From Cylindrotheca closterium (lineage: Eukaryota; Bacillariophyta; Bacillariophyceae; Bacillariales; Bacillariaceae): a stretch of 64,000 bases of DNA. Shown here piece by piece: positions 30,686-40,662 of this stretch. Within the stretch, counting starts at the first letter, position 1; every line of letters begins with the position of its first letter. The stretch lies in assembly GCA_933822405.4 (NCBI GenBank), contig CAKOGP040001446.1, forward strand, positions 1,369 through 65,368. Direction: 5' to 3'. Both the position numbers and the translations under genes were made by a program. The notes beneath the pieces are model-generated. The model did not search any database. It had not been told where the DNA came from and saw nothing but the letters and a program-made list of their open reading frames with translations.

Positions 30686-31523
30686 GTGATTGTTGGAGGA
30701 CTGCAGCTGATGGTAACTTGCCCTCAAAATTCCCAAGCTGGCATGTCAATGAGGATTGTTCCACCAATGATCCCATCGTTGGTGCTTATTCCTGACTTGC
30801 TGCACAGCAGTGCATGCTGCCGAAATGGCCAAGCGGAAACTGTACGAAAGCTTTTGGAGAACGGTGCAGCAGATGTCCTCCTCGAAACAACGGATGATGC
30901 GGGATGCACACCATTGATCAAAGCATGCGAAACAGATCAATTGGAAATTATCCGTTTGCTTCTGCAAAAAGGAGCTAATGTAAATGCTAGAGGCGACGAT
31001 CAATGGATGTCTCTACACTACTCCTCTCGCCATCGTCACCTGGAAATTTACACGACTACTGCTGGAAAACGGTGCCGATGTGAATGCAACGAAGGATGAT
31101 TCTAACCCAGAACTTGAGGTTGTTAAACTCTTGTTGGAAAAGGGTGCCAATGTGAGGGCTAGTACTTCAACGGGTTCAACGCCATTGCATTTTTCTTGTT
31201 GCTATGCGCTGCAGGTGCCGGTTGTTCAGTTACTATTGGATCGAGGGGCTGATGTGCAAGCCATAAATGGGGATAGAACGACGCCGTTGCACCTAGCTTG
31301 TTTGAATGAAAATGTGGAAATTGCTAGGATGTTACTATTGGACCGAGGTGCCAATGTGGAGACAAAGACTAGTAAGGGTATCACCCCGCTGGAGATGGCA
31401 TACTACGAAGTCAAGTGTCCAAAGCTCACGCGGTTGCTTGTACAACACATGATGGCATTGGCCGGTTGTGCAGTGATCGTTGAGACTGATGTAATTTATG
31501 ATGTGGTGGCCTTATGGTTTTGA
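30686..31523 (+). pseudogene. Frameshifted ankyrin-repeat gene
   Basis: Ankyrin repeats run in one frame to HRHLEI near 31050 and continue in another frame with TRLLLENGADVNATKDD. The DNA at the junction (GAAATTTACACGACTACTG) is explained by loss of two bases from the usual HLEI-V-TRLLLENG codons. A second defect is a missing TPLHLAC segment (ATKDDSN joins directly to PELEVVKLL). The C-terminal W...R.P-W box found in the intact paralogs is absent; the frame instead ends with unrelated residues. The N-terminal start is unclear. A very short intron at the junction cannot be excluded but no good splice sites are seen. It lies 1.3 kb before the next intact ankyrin gene. Confidence 0.7.
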
Positions 31524-31693
31524 AAGTCCTTTTAGCCTGTACTTCACCAGCTCATATTTCATACCTGCCCCATTAAATAACGCCAAACCAAGAAGATGCG
31601 GTCACCCTCCATGTAGCAAAATGCTCTTCAGCATCATTCATTATTGTGAAATGCAAACAGCCAGCAGTTATTCGATCGTTTCGGCGGCCTCAT

Positions 31694-32625
31694 TCAGGCT
31701 GATTCAAGTCCATGCCGTACCTCCATATTTGATTTCAATACAGCTTCTTTAACATTTACAGCATCCACCAATTCATGTTGTAAATCATCGACCGTGGATT
31801 GAACCGCTATCCTCCCTTCTCTTTCTGCTGTCAATTCGTTTTCCATATCGACCATATCGGCAGAAGCAACTTCATAAGTCGCCTGCAGCTCAATCAGCTG
31901 TTGCAAAATTCGGTCCTTCTTTTCTTTGGCCATTTCCGAATCAGCCTGCAACGTAGATGTCTCCTCGAGTGCTGCCGATCTAGCTTGTACAGCATCAGCA
32001 AGGCTATGCCCAAGTTGATTTACTGTATCTTTCAATTCTACAACCGTGCCCTCGCTTACAAAGAGTTTTTTCTTCAACTCTATCTTTTCTTTCCTCGCAT
32101 CATCGAGTTCCAACTGTGCTTGTTGTAGCAGTGCCTCAGCTTCCGTGGGGTTGCTCGATTCACGAATGACAGTTTGGTGTTCGTCTTCTTGCTTTGTTTC
32201 TTGGATGAAATCCTTCTCTTCTTTGGCCAACTCCAAATCTGCCCTCGATGGATGCGTCTCATCAAGTACTGACAGGTTTATTTCTACAGTATTAGCAGGA
32301 TCATTCTCAGGTTGATCTACCATATCTTTCAATTCTACGATCGATTGGCATGTATTAGTGTCATGAAAAAGTTTCGTGCGATATGCGATGGTGTTCTCAT
32401 GCGATGGTGTTCTCAAACTCAAAACCGATAATTCTTTTAAAAATGCATGCCCCCAAATGAAAAAGGGAGAAAGCTTCCACCAAATGAAGTCCAGAACAAT
32501 ACATAGAGCAGGTAGCGTATCATAATAACCAAAAAGCCGAACATATATATTGCAACAGCAAACCAAATCAGAGAGTACCACAGTAGAATACTGGATGTGC
32601 ACGTTTCATTGTTGATTTTCCCCAT
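31694..32625 (-). CDS. Coiled-coil protein with probable N-terminal membrane segment; 5' structure uncertain
   Basis: The frame from about 32433 to 31694 is a long heptad-rich coiled coil. Two related blocks occur: VELKDMVDQPENDPANTVE with LELAKEEKDFI, and VELKDTVNQLGHSLADAVQ with SEMAKEKKDRI, so it arose by internal duplication. The first ATG in that frame is at 32323 (209 residues). A separate ATG frame at 32625 encodes a strongly hydrophobic stretch (SLIWFAVAIYMFGFLVIMIRY). It could be joined by a 47-bp intron (GT at 32480, AG at 32434) to the coiled-coil frame, but that intron would be very short with a weak donor. Either this joining or a frame break explains the data. It lies among ankyrin genes on the opposite strand. 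Confidence 0.45.
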
Positions 32626-32805
32626 CGCCGCTTACGTGTAGCATAACACTGGCTTACATCCAGCACTAGGCACACGAGTAGTGTCAAGCAACTTTCATCG
32701 ACATAAACTGTCGATAGTGAAATTGAGCATCGAGATCTCGTCTCTTTTTGATTGACGATACGATATATCTCATTGTTTCTTGTTGCTCAGGCAAACAAAG
32801 ACGAG

Positions 32806-33834
32806 ATGAAAAGATGGCGATCACTGCTCGAACCTGCCAAAAATGGTAATTTGGCGCTCGCCAGAAGAATCTTGGCGGAGTCGAGTGGCACTCTGAATGT
32901 ACGCGATGACCTGGACATGACACCCTTACACTATGCATGTAAGAACGGGTATGTGGAGATGGTCCGGCTCTTCCTCGATCACGACGCCGAAATGGAAGCC
33001 ATGGACTGTAAAAGAATGCGACCATTGCACTTGGCCTGCAAACATGACAAATTGGAGGTTGTTCGTCTCCTACTAGACAGAGGTGCTGATATGGAAGCCC
33101 AGACCGAGACAAAGATGAAGCCATTGGACATTGCATGCAACAACTCTGAGGATTTTTCGTGTCGACATCTAAACTTGGCAGTGGCTGCGCTCTTGTTAGA
33201 CAGAGGTGCTGATACCAAGGCGACGTGTCTCAGTGGATGGGCCCCATTGCACTACGCGAGTAGCAAAGGCGACACGGAAATTGCTACACTGTTGCTGAAA
33301 AAAGGCGCAAGCGTGAATGCAAAGACTCATAGAGGGGACACGCCTTTGCATATTGCGTGTAAGCGAGGTAAATTGGAAGTGGCTCGATTGCTGCTGGATT
33401 GGGACGCGGACATGGAAGCGGAGGATAAAGGATCTTCTACACCACTCCATGGTGCGTGTCGATTTTTTCGGCCAGACGTGGCTCACCTTCTGTTGAGTCG
33501 TGGTGCCAATAAGGAAGCAAAGGACGAAGCAGGGTATTCACCGTTACATGTTGCTTGTTCATGCGGACACGTGGGAACGGCTCGGGTCTTGTTGAATAGG
33601 GGCGCGAATGTCGAAGCAGTACAATGTGCCGGCCGAACACCATTGCATCTTTCTTGTCAAAACGGTAGATTGGACGTTGCCCGTTTGCTTCTAGATCGAA
33701 ATGCCAACATTGACCTGATGGATGAAATGAAAAAGACATCTCTGGAGCTTGCATGCGAGAACGAACATGTGGAAATTGTTTGGCTGCTGGTTCGTCGATT
33801 TCCGTGGATACTGTTAAAAATTGTTCAAGATTAA
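32806..33834 (+). CDS. Ankyrin-repeat protein (342 aa)
   Basis: 342 residues from ATG 32806; the longer frame upstream starts at a non-ATG codon. About ten ankyrin repeats fill the protein (MTPLHYACKNGYVEMVRLFLDH, RPLHLACKHDKLEVVRLLLD, TPLHIACKRGKLEVARLLLD). The last repeat ends in HVEIVWLLVRRFPWI, the end box shared with the other intact ankyrin genes here. No other domain is present. A TTGCTCAG just before the start could be the acceptor of a 5' leader intron. It is the second gene of an array, 1.3 kb after the frameshifted copy and 0.5 kb before the next. Confidence 0.88.
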   Translation: MKRWRSLLEPAKNGNLALARRILAESSGTLNVRDDLDMTPLHYACKNGYVEMVRLFLDHDAEMEAMDCKRMRPLHLACKHDKLEVVRLLLDRGADMEAQTETKMKPLDIACNNSEDFSCRHLNLAVAALLLDRGADTKATCLSGWAPLHYASSKGDTEIATLLLKKGASVNAKTHRGDTPLHIACKRGKLEVARLLLDWDADMEAEDKGSSTPLHGACRFFRPDVAHLLLSRGANKEAKDEAGYSPLHVACSCGHVGTARVLLNRGANVEAVQCAGRTPLHLSCQNGRLDVARLLLDRNANIDLMDEMKKTSLELACENEHVEIVWLLVRRFPWILLKIVQD

Positions 33835-34333
33835 TGATTTTGTTGGACAATAGTAAAATACATTGTTTCTATTGCTGCTACTTTGCTCTTGCATGGGCCA
33901 TAAGACGCAGAGTATAGCTTTAGTGCTACACGACATACTTCAAGCTACATAGTACGGATATCATCTCCTTCTGTCTATACCTCAATTGAGCATGTTTTCA
34001 GATTAGATCTTTTCACCCATGGAAATCGACTAATTCGACCAATCAATGACATACGAATTTGCCATCTGTCATACATACCGTATTTCATGATCCTATCATC
34101 ACATAAGCATCAACAAACATAATCGCAAACATATATAATCAGTGATTGTGACTAAATATCCTACTGTATCTCTGCCTCCCTCTAACTTCATGACCTTCAA
34201 CTTTAGAACCAATGGCTAACAACACTCTCTACAGTTAGGCCCCCATTTCACGAACATCACTGCCAAGCAACAAGATATTTTTCGCACGATCCCACTTCGC
34301 TTTTGTCATTCCTTTTAGGGGCACGCTTGCAAT
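33835..34333. other. Spacer between ankyrin genes
   Basis: Carries the 3' flank of one ankyrin gene and the promoter of the next. An ACATATATAATCAG stretch lies at 34128-34141, about 200 bp before the start. No gene is seen. Confidence 0.4.
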
Positions 34334-35530
34334 ATGTCACTTTCACCGTCACTCTTCCCTGCTGTGAGAGTTAGCAACCTTGCGCTGGTGAAATTGCTGC
34401 TGGATGACGGAGCAAATGTCAATGAAGTAGAATCCACCAATGAGACGCTCTTACACGTGGCCTGTTCTATTGGGAATCTGGAGCTGGTTCGGTTGCTTTT
34501 GGACAAAGGTGCCAAGACCTCCCTGGTTGCAGATGATGGGTGGGCGCCCTTACACTGCGCATGCCTACACAACCATTTCAGGATTGTTGAAATGCTTTTG
34601 GAAGCTGGTGCTGATGTGAACGTGATGGAAAAAGAGCAATGGACGCCATTGCACCTTGCTTGCACCAACAATTTTCTGGACATTGCTGAATTGTTACTGG
34701 ATGCAGGTGCCGAGCTTGAAACGACACAAAGTTACCATCGGACGCCACTGCATCTCGCCTGTTTGAATGATAATTTGGACGTTGCTGAGCTCCTTCTAGA
34801 CCGAGGTGCTGACATGGAAGCGGCAGATAGAGACGAATGGCGTCCTCTGCATCATGCTTGCAAGGATAATTACTTGGAACTTGCGGAGTTGTTGCTAGAT
34901 CGAGGTGCCGATATAGAAGCCGGTGACGAAGACGGTTGGTCCTCTTTGCATCTTTCTTGTCGCTATGGCCAGCTGGAGATAGCACGGCTGTTGCTACATC
35001 GGGGTGCCCTGCCCGCCACAACTACACAACATGGTCGCACCCCGCTGCATTTTGCTTGTCAACATTCTTACGCGGAAGTCGCACAACTGCTTTTGAATAA
35101 GAAAGTCAATATAGAAGCGCAAGACGAAGATGGCTGCACCGCTTTGCACCTTGCATGTCGATACGATCGTCTCAAAGAAACTTCGCGACTTTTGTTGCAG
35201 CACGGCGCAGATAAAGAGACGAATGATAATAATCAGTGCACACCATTACACCTGGCCTGCCGGTATGGTTGCTTTGGAGCAGTCAAAGTGCTGCTTGATC
35301 AAGGTGCCTCCATGCAATCAAAAGCAAAGCAGGACAAAACACCACTGCATTTGGCCTGTGCACACAACCGTTCAGCAATCGTCGGGCTTTTGTTGGACCG
35401 AGGAATAGATCTAGAATCCCAAGATATTGATCAGCGCACGCCTTTCCATGTAGCGTGTGAGAACAAACATTTGGAAGTCGTTTGGTTGCTGATAAGCCGA
35501 TGCCCATGGCTGATCTTTCAGCGGTCTTAA
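34334..35530 (+). CDS. Ankyrin-repeat protein (398 aa)
   Basis: 398 residues, single exon. About twelve ankyrin repeats of regular 33-residue length, many with a Trp at the start of the loop (DDGWAPLHCAC, EQWTPLHLACTNN, DEWRPLHHACKDN, DGWSSLHLSCRYG). One repeat is 34 residues (RYDRLKETSRLLLQHG). The end box is HLEVVWLLISRCPWLIF. The protein begins directly with repeat-like sequence (NLALVKLLLDDGANV) and has no extra domain, so it is likely a scaffold or binding protein. It lies in the same direction as its paralogs on both sides. Confidence 0.9.
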   Translation: MSLSPSLFPAVRVSNLALVKLLLDDGANVNEVESTNETLLHVACSIGNLELVRLLLDKGAKTSLVADDGWAPLHCACLHNHFRIVEMLLEAGADVNVMEKEQWTPLHLACTNNFLDIAELLLDAGAELETTQSYHRTPLHLACLNDNLDVAELLLDRGADMEAADRDEWRPLHHACKDNYLELAELLLDRGADIEAGDEDGWSSLHLSCRYGQLEIARLLLHRGALPATTTQHGRTPLHFACQHSYAEVAQLLLNKKVNIEAQDEDGCTALHLACRYDRLKETSRLLLQHGADKETNDNNQCTPLHLACRYGCFGAVKVLLDQGASMQSKAKQDKTPLHLACAHNRSAIVGLLLDRGIDLESQDIDQRTPFHVACENKHLEVVWLLISRCPWLIFQRS

Positions 35531-35948
35531 ACACAAATGAGATAGACGAGGAAGTACACCGCATGGTTTCGGTTGGTTTTAAAATACGCACAAAGCATAA
35601 AACGATTAAGGACTAAAACGCGTGCACTATCTTATCCATTGCACAATATGTAACTTTCATGGTGGATGATGCCTCTCAGACAACCAGCATTCCCCCAATA
35701 AACTCCCCCAATCCAGACGGGAATTCCATCATGATGTGGCGCGGGTTTGGATTTATTGTTTGACTATGCTATTGAACAATAAAACATGACGGAACTGTGA
35801 CACACACCCGAACATCGCAGCTTCGGTTTGGTTGCTGCAGACATGCCTGAATATTCGCATACTGGGTGTCGTCGCTGCATATGAAGTATTAATTAATCCT
35901 TGCTCTGTGATGCATAAAAGAGAATCAAACTGAAAAACAACAAGCATC
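35531..35948. other. Spacer between ankyrin genes
   Basis: 3' flank of one ankyrin gene and promoter of the largest. No gene or recognisable element was seen apart from an AT-rich TATTAATTAAT at 35886-35896. Confidence 0.4.
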
Positions 35949-38900
35949 ATGTCACTATGTCATGCTGCCAGAGATGGCAACTTGCTCCTTGCCCAGACGC
36001 TGATATGGAATGGAGCAGATGTAAAAAAAAGCATAAGTGAGACGAGTATTTGCTCACAAGGCTGTTGGCCTACCTTTCGGAAGGTGGATAACCGAAAAGC
36101 AATCTGGACCGAAGATGCTGATAATATTGAAAATGATTCAGAAGACGATGATACCACTACTATATCTCAACACATTCAACGAACACCGTTGCACTATGCG
36201 TGTCAAAATGGTCACTGGAAAATTGCGAAACTACTGCTCAATCAAGGTGCCAGTATCGATGCAATGGATGAAAAGGATTGCACTCCATTGCACCGTGCCT
36301 GCGACAATGGACATCTGCAAGTTGCCCAATTTCTCCTTGACCGAGGGGCTGATATTGCATCACAAGATGACGAAAAGTGGAGGCCGCTGCACTATGCATG
36401 CCGAAATGGTGATTTTGACTTGGTCACCATGCTTTTGGAACGAGGTGCAGATATAAATGCCTATGATCATGAAGGGTGGACAGCGCTGCATCTGGCTTCC
36501 AAGCATGGTAATTTGCGTATTGCCAGGCTTCTTGTCGATCGTGGGGCAGACATAAACGAACAAACAGAAGATGATTGGACGCCATTACTTTTGACTTGCG
36601 CCCATGACAATGTGGAGTTTGTAGAGTGCTTGCTAGACCGAGGTGCCGATATGGATATGGAAACGAGCCTTGACTCCAAGCCACTCCACATCGCCTGTCG
36701 CAACGGGCAAGTCAAGGTTGCCCAACTACTACTGCAGCGAGGCGCAGATTGCAAGGCCCATGATGAAAATTTACGGACACCACTACACGTGGCTTGCAAC
36801 AGATCGCATCTCGATGTTGCCAGATTGCTACTTGACGAAGGTGCAGATATCGAAGCGAAAGATGACAAGAATTTGACTCCATTGCATTGTACATGCACGG
36901 TGGATCATTCGAAACTTGTGCAATTACTACTGGATCGCGGTACTTCCACAACTGATCATTTGCAGATTGTACGACTACTATTGGACCGCGGTGCTGATAT
37001 TGAAGCCACCGACGTTGATCAGTGGACAACACTTCATTTCGCGGCTTCTCATGACCATCTAGAAGTCGCAAGACTGCTGCTAGATCGTGGTGCAAATCTA
37101 GAAGCTAAAGATGACGATGAATGGACTCCATTGCATCTTGCTTGTGACAAGGGGAATATGGATGTCGCCCGAATACTACTGGATAGGGGCTCCGATATAG
37201 CAGCAGAGGAAGAAGACAAGTGGACCGCTTTGTACTGTGCCTGCAACGCAGGTCAAACGAATGTTGCTGCAATGCTCTTGGATCGCGGTGCAACCATCAA
37301 TGCAAAGACAGATATTCAACGCACACCTCTGCATGTTGCGTGTATTCTGGGGTATCTGGAGACGGCTGATCTTCTTTTGTCTCGAGGTGGTGATACCGAA
37401 GCACAAGACGAAGATGGATGGACACCATTGTATTTCGCTTGCCAGAATGGTCATGTCAAGGTCGCAAAAATGCTTTTGGATCGAGGTACTTGTGTGAAAG
37501 GTACAAAGCTTGAAGTCACGCTTTTGCATGTTGCGTGTACAGAGGGGCATCTGGAGACGTCCGAGCTCCTCGTGTCTCGAGGTGCTGATGCCGAAGCGCG
37601 AGACGAAGATGGATGGACACCGCTGCACCTCGCATGCCGAGCATCTAATTTAGAAATTGTGCGGCTTTTGATTGATCGTGGTGCTGATATTGAAGCTAAA
37701 GGCGACGAAGACTTCAAGCCATTGCACTGCGCGTGTGAAAATCAATATTTAGAACTTGTTCAACTATTGCTCGATCGAGGTGCTGATGTGGAGGCAACGA
37801 CATGCAATCAGTTCTCACCATTGTATTTCGCTTGCAAGAATGGAGATGTCAAGGTCGCAAAAATGCTTCTAGATCGGGGTGCCGACGTGGAAGGTACGAG
37901 ACGGCTCTGTGCTTGCCAATGCCCCCCACTGCGTTTAGCGTGTCAGAATGAGCATACCGAGGTGGTCCGACTCTTAATCGAGCGAGGTGCTGATGTGAAC
38001 GTCCACGATGATGGCAATACTACGCCTCTGCACCTTGCTTGCAAAAGTGGAAGCATGGAGATTGCGCGCTTGCTATTGAATGGAGGAGCTGATGTAAACG
38101 CGATACAAGCAGATGAGATGAGACCGTTGCATTTTGCTTGCCAAAGAGGAGTTGAGCTATCTCGGCTGTTGATGGATCAAGGTGCCGACATTGGGGTAAC
38201 GGATGAAGACGGCTGGCACCCCATTCACTTCGCGTGCAATCAAGCAGATCTTTCTACTGTGGAGCTGTTATTGGAACGGGGTGCGGATCCTGATGCACGA
38301 CGAAAATATCAATGGACGCCGTTGCACATGGCAAGCAGAATCAATGTTGCACTCACAAAAGTGCTATTGGACAGAGGTGCCAACATTAACGCAGTAGATG
38401 ACGAAGGAAGCTCACCGCTGCACCACGCATGCGACACAGGGCGATTGGAGGTTACGCGACTGCTTCTTGATCGAGGAGCTGACATCCAGGCAACTAATCG
38501 GGACGAAGCGACTGCTCTACATATTGCGTGTAAGGAAAACCATCTTCCAATAGTTGAACTGTTGTTGGGCAAAGGTGCGGATACAGAAGCAGTTGATAAA
38601 GGTCACCAAACCCCATTGCATGTCGCGTGCTACGATGGGAGATTAAATTTTGTTCGTATCTTACTTGACCGAGGTTCCAAGTCGGAAGCTGAGGACAATG
38701 GCAAATGGACGCCGTTGCATTGCGCTTGTGCCCGTGGTCACTCTAAAGTTGCTGAGTTGTTACTGGACCGAGGTGCCGATCTAGAGGCGAAGAACGAGGA
38801 TGGGTGTACCGCACTACATCTTGTTTGTCAAAACGAGGACCATGCTGAAACTGCTTTTGTACTTTTGGAACGAGGTCCGAATATAGAGGCAAAGACAACC

Positions 38901-39200
38901 AAGTACGAATGGACTCCATTGCATTTTGCTTGTTGCAATGGTGTGTCTGTAATAGCGTTGTTTGTGATAGAATGTGGTGCCGATATAGAGGCGAGAGACA
39001 ATCTCGAAAGGACACCATTGCACCTGGCTTGCAAATCCGGGCAATTAGATATTGCCGAACGTCTTCTTGATCGCGGTGCTGACATCGAAGCGAGTGATGT
39101 AAATGAAATCACAGCAATGCATCTTGCCTGTGAGAGCAATTGCGTGGAGCTCGTTTGGATGCTGGTGAATCGTTATCCATTCTTGTTTGTAGCGCGATAA
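35949..39200 (+). CDS. Giant ankyrin-repeat protein (1083 aa, about 30 repeats)
   Basis: 1083 residues, single exon. After a first repeat (AARDGNLLLAQTLIWNGADV) there is an insertion of about 50 residues, acidic at its end (NIENDSEDDDTTT), then about 30 ankyrin repeats to the end. Many contain DEDGWTPLHLACxxGxxEVARLLLDRGADIEA. One repeat near residues 320-337 is cut to about half length (RGTSTTDHLQIVRLLLDRG), a clean in-frame deletion. Another has a small Cys-rich insertion (TRRLCACQCPPLR). The end box is CVELVWMLVNRYPFLF, matching the smaller paralogs. Neighbouring repeats are alike at DNA level, so the array grew by internal duplication. Such long arrays form superhelical spring-like scaffolds; the partner is unknown. 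Confidence 0.92.
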   Translation: MSLCHAARDGNLLLAQTLIWNGADVKKSISETSICSQGCWPTFRKVDNRKAIWTEDADNIENDSEDDDTTTISQHIQRTPLHYACQNGHWKIAKLLLNQGASIDAMDEKDCTPLHRACDNGHLQVAQFLLDRGADIASQDDEKWRPLHYACRNGDFDLVTMLLERGADINAYDHEGWTALHLASKHGNLRIARLLVDRGADINEQTEDDWTPLLLTCAHDNVEFVECLLDRGADMDMETSLDSKPLHIACRNGQVKVAQLLLQRGADCKAHDENLRTPLHVACNRSHLDVARLLLDEGADIEAKDDKNLTPLHCTCTVDHSKLVQLLLDRGTSTTDHLQIVRLLLDRGADIEATDVDQWTTLHFAASHDHLEVARLLLDRGANLEAKDDDEWTPLHLACDKGNMDVARILLDRGSDIAAEEEDKWTALYCACNAGQTNVAAMLLDRGATINAKTDIQRTPLHVACILGYLETADLLLSRGGDTEAQDEDGWTPLYFACQNGHVKVAKMLLDRGTCVKGTKLEVTLLHVACTEGHLETSELLVSRGADAEARDEDGWTPLHLACRASNLEIVRLLIDRGADIEAKGDEDFKPLHCACENQYLELVQLLLDRGADVEATTCNQFSPLYFACKNGDVKVAKMLLDRGADVEGTRRLCACQCPPLRLACQNEHTEVVRLLIERGADVNVHDDGNTTPLHLACKSGSMEIARLLLNGGADVNAIQADEMRPLHFACQRGVELSRLLMDQGADIGVTDEDGWHPIHFACNQADLSTVELLLERGADPDARRKYQWTPLHMASRINVALTKVLLDRGANINAVDDEGSSPLHHACDTGRLEVTRLLLDRGADIQATNRDEATALHIACKENHLPIVELLLGKGADTEAVDKGHQTPLHVACYDGRLNFVRILLDRGSKSEAEDNGKWTPLHCACARGHSKVAELLLDRGADLEAKNEDGCTALHLVCQNEDHAETAFVLLERGPNIEAKTTKYEWTPLHFACCNGVSVIALFVIECGADIEARDNLERTPLHLACKSGQLDIAERLLDRGADIEASDVNEITAMHLACESNCVELVWMLVNRYPFLFVAR

Positions 39201-39641
39201 TTGGAAATGAAGTATCGAATATGCGAAGTTTTGGCACTTTCTCATTTCATCTGATTCTGGTACCAACACGAGCACAGTAGCTATGGGAGGTCTATGTTGG
39301 CTAGCATGTTGCATATTATACAGTTTTCTACTTCAGCATGAAGTGTCGCTGGACCAGCGATGACGCCATTGAAGGCATGTTCGCCATTCACCAAGAATGA
39401 ATCCCTGGGGCGTACAGAATGCTGTCCTGCACTTGTTTGTATTCAACAGTCTGTGGCCCCAAATCTCAACGTAGCTTTGAGCGGGTGATCTTCATCGTTT
39501 CGGCATTATGATTCAAGTCTCCTTTGCGCAGTGTTCGCTTGTCCATCATATCACAATGATGTCTAGCATCTTGTTGCTTCTTAACGACCCTCATCTTGCT
39601 TAGCGGTTTTCCATGTAATCGTCAGTCACCTTCACAACCTA
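39201..39641. other. Interval between convergent ankyrin and Sar1 genes
   Basis: Only 3' flanks are expected here, since both genes point into the interval. No gene or repeat was seen. Confidence 0.45.
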
Positions 39642-40357
39642 TCACAGGAATTTGGCCACCCATCGAAAAGCAGATTGGTAACCTTCTCCCTTCAGAACTG
39701 ATATACGAAACATGGCAATATTCTCCTCTCCCTGCATCTTCTGAAGCTCCTGGTAATGGAGTCCTTCCTCAATTTCTTTCGATGACAAAGCCTCGTCCAG
39801 ATCGCACTTATTGCACATGATCGCAACGGGAACATCCGCCACAATTTTTTCTCCAATCAAGGCATCCAATTCAAAGGCTGCCTCCTCCAGTCGTCCTTTG
39901 TCAGCTGAATCTACGAGGAATAAGACAGCACTACATTCACAGACATAATCTTCCCACAAGTGACGCACTGCTTCATGGCCACCCATGTCCCAGGCTTGGA
40001 AGGTGATTCCGTTGCATTCAAATTTTTCAGTCATGTGTGGCCTATCGGTGGGTGGAAAGGATCTGACATCACCCGTTCGAAGCCGATGAAGTAGGGTCGT
40101 TTTTCCTGTAATAAAACGATCGCAATGAGTTAGTCACTACTATAAAAGATAGTCAATCGTATTGCATTCACGCCAATGCCATGTATCAAAATGACTGACT
40201 GCGTGACTCAGAATAACAACACGAACAAACCAACCATACCTGCATTGTCTAGACCCAACATAAGCAAGGACCCTTCCTTTCCCTCAAAACCAAGAGCCTT
40301 CCATAGACTCTGAAGAAGTGAAGACCACGATGATATTATTCCTTCCAAAAATGACAT
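39642..40357 (-). CDS. SAR1: Sar1-type small GTPase (COPII coat), 2 exons
   Basis: Exons 40357-40240 and 40105-39642 give 193 residues, the usual Sar1 length. The phase 1 intron splits the P-loop Gly codon (GLDNAG|KTT). Motifs: GLDNAGKT at 35-42, WDMGGHE at 78-84 (the GGH form typical of Sar1, where Arf has GGQ), NKCD at 138-141. The N-terminus is an amphipathic hydrophobic stretch without the Arf myristoylation Gly (MSFLEGIISSWSSLLQSLW), as expected for Sar1, which inserts this helix in the ER membrane. The end (SVLKGEGYQSAFRWVAKFL) matches the Sar1 C-terminal helix. It starts COPII vesicle formation at the ER by recruiting Sec23/24. It diverges from the next gene across a 305-bp interval. 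Confidence 0.93.
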
Positions 40358-40662
40358 CTCTCCGAGCGTGATGATGATGAAATAATTTTAAGTTTGTTGT
40401 GTTTCTTCGTGGGTCACCCAAAAAATGATCCAAGTGATGACGATGATGTTGTCGAATAAGTCAAAGGGTGAAAGCACGACAGACCACACCGACCGCCGGA
40501 CGGACGATGACTTACAGTAGTTTTTTCCTTCAGAAAAATACGGCGCGGCCAGACGAGAAATATGCTGTCGAATGAGTCAACACGGCGCGGCCCCAGAATA
40601 CGTATACGCATGACAGACATGATGGTTCTTTCTGGCGAAGTGGAAATGAACAGCTGCCAGAC
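40358..40662. promoter_or_regulatory. Divergent promoter between Sar1 and the basic repeat protein gene
   Basis: Both flanking genes start outward from this 305-bp interval. It contains CGGCGCGGCC twice (40541-40550 and 40583-40592) in the same orientation, about 40 bp apart. No gene is supported. Confidence 0.5.
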
